This document shows, piece by piece, positions 9,674-18,157 of a stretch of 64,000 nucleotides of DNA (position 1 is the stretch's first letter; the number at the start of each line of letters is the position of its first letter). This DNA comes from Pontiella desulfatans (GTDB lineage Bacteria; Verrucomicrobiota; Kiritimatiellia; Kiritimatiellales; Pontiellaceae): the NCBI RefSeq assembly GCF_900890425.1, contig NZ_CAAHFG010000005.1, forward strand, positions 62,001-126,000. Reading direction: 5' to 3'. The notes beneath the pieces are model-generated. The model was not told the DNA's origin, ran no database searches, and saw nothing but the letters and a program-made list of their open reading frames with translations. The position numbers were made by a program, and so were the translations under genes.

Positions 9674-10954
9674 TTAGCGTCTGCGGATCGGTTTTCCATC
9701 GCCCGGAACCGGTACGACGTTTTCCGGCGGAAGCTTGACCGCTCCCTTCTCGAAGTCCTCGGCGGCGATGCCGTGGGTGAAGGCGTACCACTCCGACTTC
9801 GGATTCAGGAACAGATCGCTCCACAGGATCTTCTGGCCGGTGTAGCAGGCGATGCGGCCCATGATGGCGGTTCCGGTGGCCTCGGCCACGATCTGCGCCT
9901 CGTTGAGCGGCTTGCCCGAGCGGACGCCGCGGATCATATCGATCATTTCCTGTTCGCCATCGTTGTCGGAATCAACCTGGGGTTCCGGAACGCTGATCGA
10001 GTCGTCGCCACTCAGCTTGCCGCCGCCCAGCACATAGCCCTTGGAGCCGCGCAGCTCCTCGCCGACGCGGTTGAAGCAACCCGAAACCTGGCGGCATTGG
10101 CTGTGGATATGCACGTTGTTGCCATAGTCGAGGTCGACGCTGAAGAAATCGAACGAGTTGCCGGACTCGCGGCGCGCGCGGCCGCCGAATCCGACGGCGG
10201 ATTTCGGGGTATGGCCGATGAACCAGTTGGCGACATCGAGGTTGTGCACGTGCTGTTCGACGATATGGTCGCCGCCCGTCTCGATCCAGTTGAGCCAGTT
10301 GCGCGCCAGGTAGTCCGCGTCCGAGTCGCCGGGCCTGCGCTCCTTGATCCACGGAACCGTGCCGTTCCAGCTGACGATGCCGCCGAGGATTTCGCCCACG
10401 GCGCCCGCTTCGACCAGCGCCTGGTTCTTGAGGTATTTCGCCGAATGGCGCCGCTGCATGCCGGCGGAGATCCCGAGGCCCTTGCCCTTGGCATATTCGC
10501 CCAGCTCCAGCACCTTGCGGCAACCCGGCGCGTCGACCGCGATCGGCTTTTCAATGAAAACATGCTTGCCGGCCTTGAGCATCGCTTCCAGATGCAGCGG
10601 GCGGAACAGCGGGGGGGTGACGAGCAAAACGAATTCCGCATCCGATGCGGCAACCTGGTGGTAGGCGTCGTAGCCCGCGAAGCAGCGGTCGGCCGGCACC
10701 TTGAAGTGTTTTCCATGCCCCAGCACGGCTTCTTCGAACGCATCGGCCAAGGCAACCACTTCGCTTTCCAGGCCGAGGGTTTTGCAGGCTTTCAGGAAAT
10801 TCCCGAGGTCGCCCTTGCCGCGGCCGCCGCAACCGACGAGCGCCACTTTCACCTTTTTGCCCGGTGCGGCGTTGGCCATGCCGGCCAGCCCGGCCACGGT
10901 TCCCGCAATTGCGGTGGTCTTCAGCGAATTCCTACGTGTGCAAACTTCCTTCAT
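9674..10954 (-). CDS. Gfo/Idh/MocA-family oxidoreductase with Tat-type signal
   Basis: About 426 residues. The N-terminus TRRNSLKTTAIAG followed by AGLAGMANA looks like a twin-arginine signal, so the enzyme is probably exported folded with NAD(P). The Rossmann start is KVKVALVGCGGRGKGDLG. GKHVFIEKPIAVD carries the family's EKP catalytic lysine and GGDHIVEQHVHNLDVANW the conserved histidine region. It probably oxidises a sugar or glycoside, and it precedes a DUF1080 gene on the same strand. ATG 10954 lies after GGAGTGGGAAAA; the GTG at 10963 overlaps that site. Confidence 0.93.
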   Translation of the reverse strand: MKEVCTRRNSLKTTAIAGTVAGLAGMANAAPGKKVKVALVGCGGRGKGDLGNFLKACKTLGLESEVVALADAFEEAVLGHGKHFKVPADRCFAGYDAYHQVAASDAEFVLLVTPPLFRPLHLEAMLKAGKHVFIEKPIAVDAPGCRKVLELGEYAKGKGLGISAGMQRRHSAKYLKNQALVEAGAVGEILGGIVSWNGTVPWIKERRPGDSDADYLARNWLNWIETGGDHIVEQHVHNLDVANWFIGHTPKSAVGFGGRARRESGNSFDFFSVDLDYGNNVHIHSQCRQVSGCFNRVGEELRGSKGYVLGGGKLSGDDSISVPEPQVDSDNDGEQEMIDMIRGVRSGKPLNEAQIVAEATGTAIMGRIACYTGQKILWSDLFLNPKSEWYAFTHGIAAEDFEKGAVKLPPENVVPVPGDGKPIRRR

Positions 10955-11068
10955 TTTTCCCACTCCTTGGTTAAATTCAGATTTCCCATTAGACGTTCAG
11001 CAATGACAATACTAGACAATAGGCTCGATCTTTGCCACTTGTTTGAGTCCAACAACCGGAGGCAGTCG

Positions 11069-11884
11069 ATGGGTAAAATGAAAAAGGGCGAAATGGATGA
11101 CTATCAACTGGCGCTGATCTCAAAATCGGTTTTCGATATCGGGCCGCGGACACGGACGATTATGCTGATGTTCGGCATTTTGGGGGTGACGCTTGCGCTG
11201 ATCCGGAGTCTGGTGAGCCATCGGGATGTTCCGCTCGATAAAATCATCCATTTTTCCGGCTACTTCATTCTTTCGGCCACCTTCGTGCTGGCGTTGAGGC
11301 CGCGCTATTTCATCCCCGGCCTGCTGGCCGTGATTGGCCTGGGGGTTGTGATTGAGTTTCTCCAGCGCCTCACCGGGCGCTCGTTCGACCCGCGCGACAT
11401 GATCGCCAACACCGTCGGCATTGCCTGCGGGAGCACGGCCGGCCTGGTGGCGCGCGGCATCTATGCCTTCATCAGCAGGGAAGTCGCCGCCCGCAAGGCG
11501 CACCAGCGCCTCCATAATTTCGCGAAAGGCGACACCCTCATCCGGGAAGGCGATCCCATCGAGGATATGTTCATCATCAAGCAAGGCCGCGTGCGCGCCC
11601 TGCGCAACATCAACGGGCGCGACACCGAGATTGCCACCCTGGGGGCCGGCGAGGTGCTCGGCATCCTTGGGGTGGTGGAGCACAAGCCGCAATATGCCAC
11701 CTTGCGCGCGCTCGAACCCACCGTCGTCTACCGAATGTCCATGGGCGAGCTGATGGAAAGCGCCGGTGGCGACGAGCTACCTGTTTCGCTCGTCCTGTCG
11801 GGATTGAGCTCCAAGGTGCGCGCCCTGGCCGACCAGCTCTCCCAGTCCGGCCGCTCCTTCAACGCGGATAGCACCATCGCGTAA
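11069..11884 (+). CDS. VanZ-like membrane domain fused to a cNMP-binding-fold domain
   Basis: About 271 residues starting at ATG 11069, six bases after GGAGG. Residues 20-125 hold four hydrophobic spans in the VanZ pattern, including LDKIIHFSGYFILS and RLTGRSFDPRDMIANTVG. Residues 150-250 form a cyclic-nucleotide-binding beta-roll (FAKGDTLIREGDPIEDMFII, then GRDTEIATLGAGEVLG). The phosphate-binding cassette usually reads FGE.(6-8).RxA; here it is LGILGVVEHKPQYATLRA, so true cNMP binding is doubtful. A larger overlapping frame upstream only shadows the minus-strand oxidoreductase genes. The role may be envelope-stress or ligand-gated membrane sensing. Confidence 0.85.
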   Translation: MGKMKKGEMDDYQLALISKSVFDIGPRTRTIMLMFGILGVTLALIRSLVSHRDVPLDKIIHFSGYFILSATFVLALRPRYFIPGLLAVIGLGVVIEFLQRLTGRSFDPRDMIANTVGIACGSTAGLVARGIYAFISREVAARKAHQRLHNFAKGDTLIREGDPIEDMFIIKQGRVRALRNINGRDTEIATLGAGEVLGILGVVEHKPQYATLRALEPTVVYRMSMGELMESAGGDELPVSLVLSGLSSKVRALADQLSQSGRSFNADSTIA

Positions 11885-11936
11885 AGAAACGTAATATAAG
11901 CTCGGAATCCGTGGCCATGTTGTTAACGTTTCGACG

Positions 11937-12521
11937 GTGAAGGCGATTGATCATTTCAAGCAGAACCGACCCGTGCATCTGGCCCGGCGGGATGTGTTTT
12001 TCGAACGCGCGGCCGAGTTGATCTCGGCCCAGCACAACGCGTTTCCCCCGGAAACCAAGATCGGTGACTACGAGGAGATCCTATTCCTGTTGCGGGTGGC
12101 CCGCCAGCATGCCCGGTTTTCCATCCGCGACACCGGTTCCAACGAAACCGACGAACAGTTTGGGCGCTTCATCAACCTGCTCGCGGGCAATGTGAAAGCC
12201 GTGCTTTCCATGATGAACCTGAAGCACACGGTGGAGAGCGATACCTCGTTTTTTACGTTCCTCGGGGCCAACCAGGCATCCGTTGCATTGCAGGCCGAGG
12301 AATACCAGCGCCGCGCCAACGACATTGTCCGTTCGATCCACAACACCCTCAAGCTGGCCGAAGGCCCCTACGAGCAGTTGAAGGTGGACAATGCCGCCGC
12401 TTCATCGGAGGAAGAGCTGCTGCGCTATGAAAAGGCGCACAAGCACTTCCACGAGCAAGTCAAGGAAGGGAAGCACCGCTACAAGATTGCCCCCAGTTCC
12501 CGCAAGATTGCGCACTTTTAA
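11937..12521 (+). CDS. Hypothetical helical protein
   Basis: About 194 residues from a GTG at 11937 (no clear Shine-Dalgarno). It is mostly helical and charged: DVFFERAAELISAQHN, EEILFLLRVARQHARF, EQFGRFINLLAGNVKAVLSMM and a lysine/histidine-rich tail (EKAHKHFHEQVKEGKHRYK). I do not recognise the family. No signal or membrane span is visible. It ends 26 bases before the convergent mutL end. Confidence 0.65.
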   Translation: MKAIDHFKQNRPVHLARRDVFFERAAELISAQHNAFPPETKIGDYEEILFLLRVARQHARFSIRDTGSNETDEQFGRFINLLAGNVKAVLSMMNLKHTVESDTSFFTFLGANQASVALQAEEYQRRANDIVRSIHNTLKLAEGPYEQLKVDNAAASSEEELLRYEKAHKHFHEQVKEGKHRYKIAPSSRKIAHF

Positions 12522-12547
12522 AAAAGTGGAGTGCGGCGCTCCAAAAA

Positions 12548-14428
12548 CTAATCGCGGCTAAACTTTCGGTTGAGTTCGGCGAAGCTGGTGTAGATGAGGG
12601 TGGGGCGGCCGCGCGGCGAGGTGTAGGGCATTTCCGTTTTGGCCAGGTCGGCCACGAGCTTTTCGATCTCCCGGTCGGAAAGCTGGTCTTTCGTGCGCAC
12701 CGCGGTCTGGCAGGCGGCCTGGGCAATCTGTTCCCGCACCAGTTCGTGCGCTCCGCGCTTCTTTCCGGCTTTTTCGATTTCGCGGACGATTTCCACCAGC
12801 AGGGTCTCCGCCGGCTCGTTCTGCACATAGACCGGCAGGGCATCCACAATGAAGGTGTCGCCGCCGAATTCCGAAACCCCGAACCCGAGTTCCTGAAGCA
12901 CATCGATATGCTTGCGCACCACCAGCGCATCGGACGGTAGCAAGTCCATGGTTTCCGGGGCAAGCAGCCCCTGTTTCGGCACCTCGTGGCGGTGCGCGGC
13001 CCGCATGAATTTTTCGAAGAGCACCCGTTCGTGCGCAGCGCGCGGCTCCATCAGCACATAGCCATCCTCGGTTTCGAGCACCACATAGTTCCCGCCCAGC
13101 TGCCCCACGATCCGGCACCAGCCCCACGGGCTCGCCGAAGGCGAGGCCGTGGCGTGATCCGTGATCCGTGATCCGTGATCTTCCTTTGCGGGCACCGTTG
13201 TTTCACTCCCGGAAGAGGACGCGACCGAGGGAGGACGCGTTTCTTCCTTCGGTGTTCCTTGTTCCATGTTCGATATTCTAGATTCTGCCAGTTCGGGACG
13301 AACGAGGATGTCGTCCATCTGCTTCTGGGTCTCGAACCGGGGCCGCACCGGCTTGGGCGGGGGTAGCGTGATGCGCTCCTCGTCCGACGGGGTGGTTGGA
13401 GGTTCGGCGTTCAACGGCCGCAGTTCCTCTCCCTGGAATGTCAGCGCCTTGTTGAGGGCGGCCACGATGGCGTCGCGCAACTGGTTTGGTTTGCGGAAGC
13501 GGACTTCCTTCTTGGTCGGGTGGACATTGACGTCCACGAGCGAAGGTTCCATTTCGATGAAGAGGAAGACGGCGGGATAGCGGCCTTTGGTAATGAGCGA
13601 ATGGTAGGCCTCGTTGAGCGCGTGGTAGACGACCGGCGCGGCGGCGGGGCGGCCGTTCACGAAGATATATTGATCCTGCCGATCCTTCCGACCGGTTTGC
13701 GGCAGGCCGGCATAGCCGGTAATCGTGTATTCTTCGTCCGCATGATCGATCGGCAGCAGCTGTTCGAAAAAGCCGTGGTTGTAGAGTTCGCTGATGCGGT
13801 CTTCCATTTTGCCGGCCATCGGCAGGTTGTGCACCATGCGTTCGTCCACCTTCAGGCTCATGCCGATGTCGGGGTGGGCGAGGGCGTGCACCAGGAAGAG
13901 CTGGCGGATGTGCGCTAGCTCGGTCTGTTCCGCGCGCAGGAATTTTCGTCGGGCGGGCACGTTGAAAAAGAGGTTGCGGATCTCGATGCGCGTGCCGACC
14001 GGGGAGCCAATATCCTCGCAGCCCAGGAATTTCCCGCCCGCAATCTGGATCTCGGTTCCGGCCAGATCCTCTTCCGGACGCGTGATTAAGGTGAAGCGCG
14101 ATACCGACGAAATGGCCGCCAAGGCCTCGCCGCGGAACCCGAGCGTGTGGATGTTCTCGATATCGGCCTCCGACCGGATCTTGCTAGTGGCGTGGCGCTC
14201 GATGCTCAGCAGCGCCTGGTCGCGGTTCATTCCGCAGCCGTTGTCGGTGATGGAGATTAGTTGCCGCCCGCCGCGGATGACTTCCACATCCACCTGGGTG
14301 GCGCCCGCGTCCAGCGAATTCTCGAACAGCTCCTTCATCACGGAGGCCGGGCGTTCGACCACCTCGCCAGCGGCAATCTTGTTGATCACCTGGTCGGGCA
14401 GCATCTGGATAACGGGTTTTTCGCGCAT
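12548..14428 (-). CDS. mutL: DNA mismatch repair protein MutL
   Basis: About 626 residues. The N-terminal GHKL ATPase has KELFENSLDAGAT, DNGCGM, TLGFRGEALAAISSV and GTRIEIRNLFFNVPARRKFL. A disordered linker at about 340-450 separates it from the dimerisation domain. In the C-domain the usual DQHAxxE endonuclease motif reads EPRAAHE and the CPHGRP motif reads SPRGRP, so the nuclease site looks degenerate; ACQTAV retains the ACR-like region. The linker carries a 7-bp tandem repeat at 13154-13180. ATG 14428 (MREKPVIQML) is chosen because the conserved fold starts there. No mutS is in the window. Confidence 0.95.
   Translation of the reverse strand: MREKPVIQMLPDQVINKIAAGEVVERPASVMKELFENSLDAGATQVDVEVIRGGRQLISITDNGCGMNRDQALLSIERHATSKIRSEADIENIHTLGFRGEALAAISSVSRFTLITRPEEDLAGTEIQIAGGKFLGCEDIGSPVGTRIEIRNLFFNVPARRKFLRAEQTELAHIRQLFLVHALAHPDIGMSLKVDERMVHNLPMAGKMEDRISELYNHGFFEQLLPIDHADEEYTITGYAGLPQTGRKDRQDQYIFVNGRPAAAPVVYHALNEAYHSLITKGRYPAVFLFIEMEPSLVDVNVHPTKKEVRFRKPNQLRDAIVAALNKALTFQGEELRPLNAEPPTTPSDEERITLPPPKPVRPRFETQKQMDDILVRPELAESRISNMEQGTPKEETRPPSVASSSGSETTVPAKEDHGSRITDHATASPSASPWGWCRIVGQLGGNYVVLETEDGYVLMEPRAAHERVLFEKFMRAAHRHEVPKQGLLAPETMDLLPSDALVVRKHIDVLQELGFGVSEFGGDTFIVDALPVYVQNEPAETLLVEIVREIEKAGKKRGAHELVREQIAQAACQTAVRTKDQLSDREIEKLVADLAKTEMPYTSPRGRPTLIYTSFAELNRKFSRD
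13154..13180. repeat. 7-bp tandem repeat (GTGATCC) inside mutL
   Basis: GTGATCC occurs three times in tandem, followed by GTGATC, in the mutL linker. The unit is not a multiple of three, so gain or loss of one copy would shift the mutL frame. The present copy number keeps the frame open. Confidence 0.85.
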
Positions 14429-14534
14429 CGGGGGAACATAGCAAAACGCCTCCCGCCAATGAAAGTTCCGCAACCCGGTTTTTGGCTGACAGGGGGATGG
14501 GCGGTCGCCGCTACGGCATGTGCCGTATTTACGC

Positions 14535-14601
14535 TCTTCCGGCCATCCATTCTAATCGGCCAATGTAGGGATTAAGTATGGCGAATGGTTGGCCGGGAAG
14601 A
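14535..14601. other. Long inverted repeat upstream of mutL
   Basis: TCTTCCGGCCATCCATTC (14535-14552) and GAATGGTTGGCCGGGAAGA (14583-14601) are inverted copies with one mismatch and one bulge. A smaller TTGAAAA/TTTTTTCAA stem follows at about 14603-14620. The region between the divergent mutL and the small membrane gene (14429-14798) holds no gene that I can see. Confidence 0.5.
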
Positions 14602-14667
14602 TTGAAAAGCTTTTTTCAAGGGGTTGTCGAACGTCTAAATGACAGCAACTTGCGTTATGCCAATAAG

Positions 14668-14687
14668 TAGTAAAAAATACTAAAAAA
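14668..14687. promoter_or_regulatory. TAGTA-N5-TACTA-AAAAA inverted repeat, second copy
   Basis: TAGTAAAAAATACTA plus an A tract lies 117 bases before the start at 14799. It matches the element at 8562-8580 in arms, spacing and trailing A-run, and both precede paralogous small membrane genes. Confidence 0.5.
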
Positions 14688-14798
14688 CGGCGAAGATTAA
14701 TATTTATAAGCCGGTTTCGGGAGGATATAAATCCAGTTGATCCATAAACCGAAGATATACAGGTAGAAAATGAAATCTCAACAGATAAGGACAATTTC

Positions 14799-15103
14799 AT
14801 GGCCGCGATGATGTACCGGCACCGGCCATCGCCGACGGCTCTGGTTTTGGCGCTTTGCATAATTCTAGTTGGATCGCTCTGCTCCTTTCCATGCGGCCAA
14901 GGCTGGCGGCCGGGGAGCTCGCGGTTTCCTCGATGATCCTGGTTGCCAGCATCACCTGCTTTGCCAGTGGGCTCTTATTGATCGTTGCCTTTGCGCGCTA
15001 TCGGTTCACCCATCTATGGAAAAGCACCGGTGCGGCGCATTCGGATAAATACAAGAACCAGCACAAGAAACGGGGCAACAAGGGGCGGAAACCGCGCCGC
15101 TAG
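14799..15103 (+). pseudogene. Small two-TM membrane protein (paralogue B) with frame disruption
   Basis: ATG 14799 follows AAGGA and encodes MMYRHRPSPTALVLALCIILVGSLCSF. The frame then runs into a stop near 14935. The -1 frame, from about 14888, continues as SMRPRLAAGELAVSS, then FASGLLLIVAFARYRFTHLWK and AAHSDKYKNQHKK. If the frames are joined there, the distance from MYR to RYRF is 62 residues, exactly as in paralogue C at 18158. This implies a one-base deletion, a sequencing error or a -1 recoding event. The tail is strongly basic (KKRGNKGRKPRR). A shorter product from ATG 14855 is possible but loses the first TM segment. Confidence 0.7.
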
Positions 15104-15217
15104 CGGCGGTCTTCGAAGCCGGGATTCGGGGCCGAGGCCGTTTTTTCGAAAAAAAATGTAAGAAAAACGATTAGGCAACGTACATTAGTTAACAAAGGAA
15201 GGGATGGAATAAACAAG

Positions 15218-15586
15218 ATGCGGTGCGGTCTTAGATACCTAATAGGATTGCTTGGCATGGCTGCCTTGTTGTTGGCCGGTTGTGGCGAAGGGGCGATTGA
15301 TGCCGTTAAAAATGAAAGCGCGGCCGACTCCCTGCCGCTGGATTTACAGAAGCTTCAGGGGGTTTGGAGCCAAGCTTCGACCAACGAATACAGCGTGTGC
15401 GAGGTCAATATCGATGGCTATACCGTGCGCTTGCGCCTCCAGGCACTAGGAGAGGAAACGATGCTGAAACGCAATGTGATGATCAGCGGAATCGATGATG
15501 AGCGCGATTTGCTGCTGCTGCATAATGGGCAGGCAGCCTGGAAATATGAACTGGTTCGGCAGGAGACGGGAGATCTCCTGATGTAA
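15218..15586 (+). CDS. Small lipoprotein, 3' end formed by the IS insertion
   Basis: 122 residues. The lipoprotein signal RYLIGLLGMAALLLAGC puts the lipobox Cys at about 22. The mature part LDLQKLQGVWSQASTNEYS resembles the beta-barrel domains (TIGR03067-like) common in PVC lipoproteins. Its last codons and TAA lie in the first bases of the IS21-family left end (TGTAAACG), so the native C-terminus is probably missing. It has a decent Shine-Dalgarno (AAGGAAGGG) and sits between two paralogous small membrane protein genes. Confidence 0.7.
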   Translation: MRCGLRYLIGLLGMAALLLAGCGEGAIDAVKNESAADSLPLDLQKLQGVWSQASTNEYSVCEVNIDGYTVRLRLQALGEETMLKRNVMISGIDDERDLLLLHNGQAAWKYELVRQETGDLLM

Positions 15587-15675
15587 ACGCCGGTTGAAAA
15601 GTGCACCGGGCGGCGGCCCAAAAGTGTAACACTTTTTCGTTAATTACCCCGCTTCCTTGCGGGTGTCAATTGCTC

Positions 15676-16458
15676 CTACGGTTTCTTTGTTTTCTGCCGC
15701 TGTCCCCGGCGGCGCAATGAGTCCTGCAACCTGAAGCTTTCACCATTGGCCTCGAGGATATGGACCCGGTGGGTCAGGCGGTCGAGCAAGGCTCCGGTAA
15801 GCCGCTGGGAGCCCAGCACCTCCGTCCATGATTCGAAGGGCAGGTTCGTGGTCACCACGAGGCTGGTGCGTTCGTAGGCCCGGCTGACGACTTCGAAAAG
15901 CAGTTCAGCCCCCAGCTTGGAGAACGGAACGTAGCCGAGTTCATCGAGAACGAGCAGGTCGGAGCGCTCGAGTTGCTTGAAGAACCGGTCAAGCTGCCTT
16001 TCCTCCCGGCGTTCGAGCAACTGCGTGACCAGGGCGGTGACGCCGAAGAACCGCACCTTGAAGCCCATCTGGCAGGCGGCGAACGCCAAGGCGGTGGCGA
16101 GGTGGGTTTTTCCGGTTCCGCTGTTGCCGATCAGCAATACGTTCTCCCGCTCCTTGATAAACTCGCCGTGGGCAAGCTCCCGCACTAGCGGCTGGTTGAT
16201 CGATGGCTGCTCCTCGAACCGGAAGCTATCGAGGGTTTTCACGACGGGGAAACGGGCGGACTTGAGCCGGCGTTCGGCGGCCCGTTGTTCCCGGTCATGA
16301 ATCTCCTGTTCGATGAGCCGCAGCAGGTAGGTCGAGTAGTCGGCCCCTTCGGCCTGGCAGACCGAGGCCATCTTGCGGTGCTCCCGCAGGATACTCGGCA
16401 GCTTGAGCGTTTTGAGGTAGTGCTCCAGCAGTACGTGTGACGAGGTCTGTGCACTCAT
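15676..16458 (-). CDS. istB: IS21-family helper ATPase IstB
   Basis: About 260 residues from ATG 16458. The AAA+ core has Walker A LLIGNSGTGKTHLATAL at about residue 108, Walker B SDLLVLDELGYVPF at about 170 and sensor VVTTNLPFESW. The N-terminal helical region LLEHYLKTLKLPSILREH is typical of IstB. It assembles on target DNA and activates the IstA transposase. Its start overlaps the istA stop (ATGA), as usual in IS21 elements. A longer upstream frame is a shadow of istA. Confidence 0.95.
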   Translation of the reverse strand: MSAQTSSHVLLEHYLKTLKLPSILREHRKMASVCQAEGADYSTYLLRLIEQEIHDREQRAAERRLKSARFPVVKTLDSFRFEEQPSINQPLVRELAHGEFIKERENVLLIGNSGTGKTHLATALAFAACQMGFKVRFFGVTALVTQLLERREERQLDRFFKQLERSDLLVLDELGYVPFSKLGAELLFEVVSRAYERTSLVVTTNLPFESWTEVLGSQRLTGALLDRLTHRVHILEANGESFRLQDSLRRRGQRQKTKKP

Positions 16459-17945
16459 GCGCCCACCTCCTGTCCGAGCAGGCGATTGTAATCGGCCACA
16501 TCTGCGCTGGCGACCTGCACGTGGCGTAGATGCTCGTGTCCATCCAGGTTGAACCGGGTGCATCGCCATTCCGGCCGGGGAATGAGGAACTGGGCAATGG
16601 CGTCTCGGGAGGAGGCCCCGCAACGCAGCCCCTGCTCAACGGCCCGGGCCAGTTCCTTGGGTGAATGCTTTTCGAGCAGACGCAGCACCTTGATGTACTC
16701 CCGGGTTCCTTCGCCATCGAGATCGGCCTCCAGCCTGCTGCGCAGATCCCGAAAGCAGGATGGCAGTTTCCAGTCTTCCAATGGCCGGGCGTGGTCGAGC
16801 CCGCCGGGCTTGCGTTCGAGCAGTGCGAGATAGTGCACGGGGTTGAAATGGACGCCGGCCTTGCCCCACAACCGGGGATGTTCGGCGATGCATTCATCGC
16901 CCCGGCAGACCACAATCCGGTCGATATAGCCCTTGACCACCGTTTCGTAGTGGGCGTAGCGCACGGGCACCGAATAATCGTTGCCGTCGAAACGCACGAG
17001 CGACAAGGAGCTGGCGGTGCAGGTTCGCACCCGGCAGGACTCGAACGGCACGACCGGCAGATCAATAAAACGGCCACGCTCATCGGCCAGCAACTGCCCC
17101 TTCGTTCCGTCCTTGCCCCGCAGTTTACGCCCAAGCTCCTCCCGGCAACGCTCTTCAAGCATGCGGTTGAGCTCATCAAAGCTACGAACCTCCGGCACCG
17201 GAACCATGAAGTTGGAACGAGTATAGCGCACCATCGATTCGACCACGCCCTTTTCGTTACCTCGGGCCACGTTGCAGAAGTGTTCCTTGAACAGATAGTG
17301 GCTCTGGAGCTGGAGGAACCCGTCGGTGAGCTTGCGTTGGTGGCGCTTCATCACCTTGGCCACCATCACCCGCTCGTTGTCGTAGCTGATACGGCAGGGT
17401 ACGCCATCGAAAAAGGTGAAGGCCCTCACATGCCCATCCCAGAAAACCTCCGTGCAGATCTTTTCGTAGGCCTGCACATAAACCGCATCCGAATACGGCA
17501 GGCTCATCACAAAAAATGCGACCTTCCGAAGCTGGCCGTTTATTTTAGCGAGGGCATAGCCGAAATCCATCTGCGCCTCGCCGGGCCGATGAGCCAGCGG
17601 AATGTAGACATCCTTCAACCGCACCCGGGCGTTGCGCACGGCATCTTTTACCTGCGTATACCCGCCGGTGTATCCTTCCTCTTTCAAGCGATCAAAAATC
17701 CGCTTGGCTGTATGCCGTTGCTTCTTCGGTAACTCCCGGTCCTGCCGGAGAATCTCTTCGATCCGGCCGAGAAACGGCCCGATCATGGGCTTCGACCTCG
17801 GCTGGGTCATCCGGTATCCAGGAGGCTTAGGATGCGCCAGAATCTTCTCCAGCGTCCTGGTATGAATCCTGTACTCGGCCTTAACCTGTCGTTTGCTGAC
17901 GCCTTCAACAAGCACCTTTCGTCTGATGTCGATCCACCATTGCAT
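16455..17945 (-). CDS. istA: IS21-family transposase IstA
   Basis: About 496 residues. An N-terminal HTH region (IRRKVLVEGVSKRQVKAEY) is followed by the DDE integrase core with PGEAQMDFGYA (first Asp), RISYDNERVMV (second Asp) and, further on, NEKGVVESMVRYTR, which holds the catalytic Glu. ATG 17945 has AAGGAG 11 bases upstream; the GTG at 17957 is too close to it. No frameshift is seen, so the element may still be active. Confidence 0.95.
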   Translation of the reverse strand: MQWWIDIRRKVLVEGVSKRQVKAEYRIHTRTLEKILAHPKPPGYRMTQPRSKPMIGPFLGRIEEILRQDRELPKKQRHTAKRIFDRLKEEGYTGGYTQVKDAVRNARVRLKDVYIPLAHRPGEAQMDFGYALAKINGQLRKVAFFVMSLPYSDAVYVQAYEKICTEVFWDGHVRAFTFFDGVPCRISYDNERVMVAKVMKRHQRKLTDGFLQLQSHYLFKEHFCNVARGNEKGVVESMVRYTRSNFMVPVPEVRSFDELNRMLEERCREELGRKLRGKDGTKGQLLADERGRFIDLPVVPFESCRVRTCTASSLSLVRFDGNDYSVPVRYAHYETVVKGYIDRIVVCRGDECIAEHPRLWGKAGVHFNPVHYLALLERKPGGLDHARPLEDWKLPSCFRDLRSRLEADLDGEGTREYIKVLRLLEKHSPKELARAVEQGLRCGASSRDAIAQFLIPRPEWRCTRFNLDGHEHLRHVQVASADVADYNRLLGQEVGA

Positions 17946-18157
17946 GTCTATGTACACTCCTTTACCTCCCGGTTCCGAAACGGTTAGGCAACCACGTTGC
18001 CCGATCCGTCCGGAAATCCGGAAGTTTTAGTTGGAGTGTTACACTTTTAGACCGCCCCGCCGCCCGGTGCACTTTTCAACCGGCGTTTACATATCGTTCA
18101 TTGTTGCTTCAGTAGCTATCTGGAAAGATATGGTTTAATCGGTTCGGAGATGGCGCA

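Larger units (their letters stand above)
15582..18091. mobile_element. IS21-family insertion sequence
   Basis: The element carries istA and istB on the minus strand and is bounded by inverted repeats starting TGTAAACGCCGGTTGAAAAG and ending in the complementary TTTACA. The terminal match extends through about 34 bases, and a second shared block (AAAAGTGTaACACT) lies further in. TG...CA ends are typical of the family. I see no convincing target duplication between the left flank (ATCTCCTGA) and right flank (TATCGTTCA). Confidence 0.9.

Noticed and set aside
9455-11884. 809-residue plus-strand open frame
   Set aside because: Its first two thirds run antisense to the DUF1080 and Gfo/Idh/MocA genes. 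Only the end, from ATG 11069 with a good ribosome-binding site, is the real VanZ-fusion gene.
15570-18105. Target-site duplication of the IS21 copy
   Set aside because: ATCTCCTGA and TATCGTTCA show no shared 4-8 base direct repeat at any reasonable boundary.
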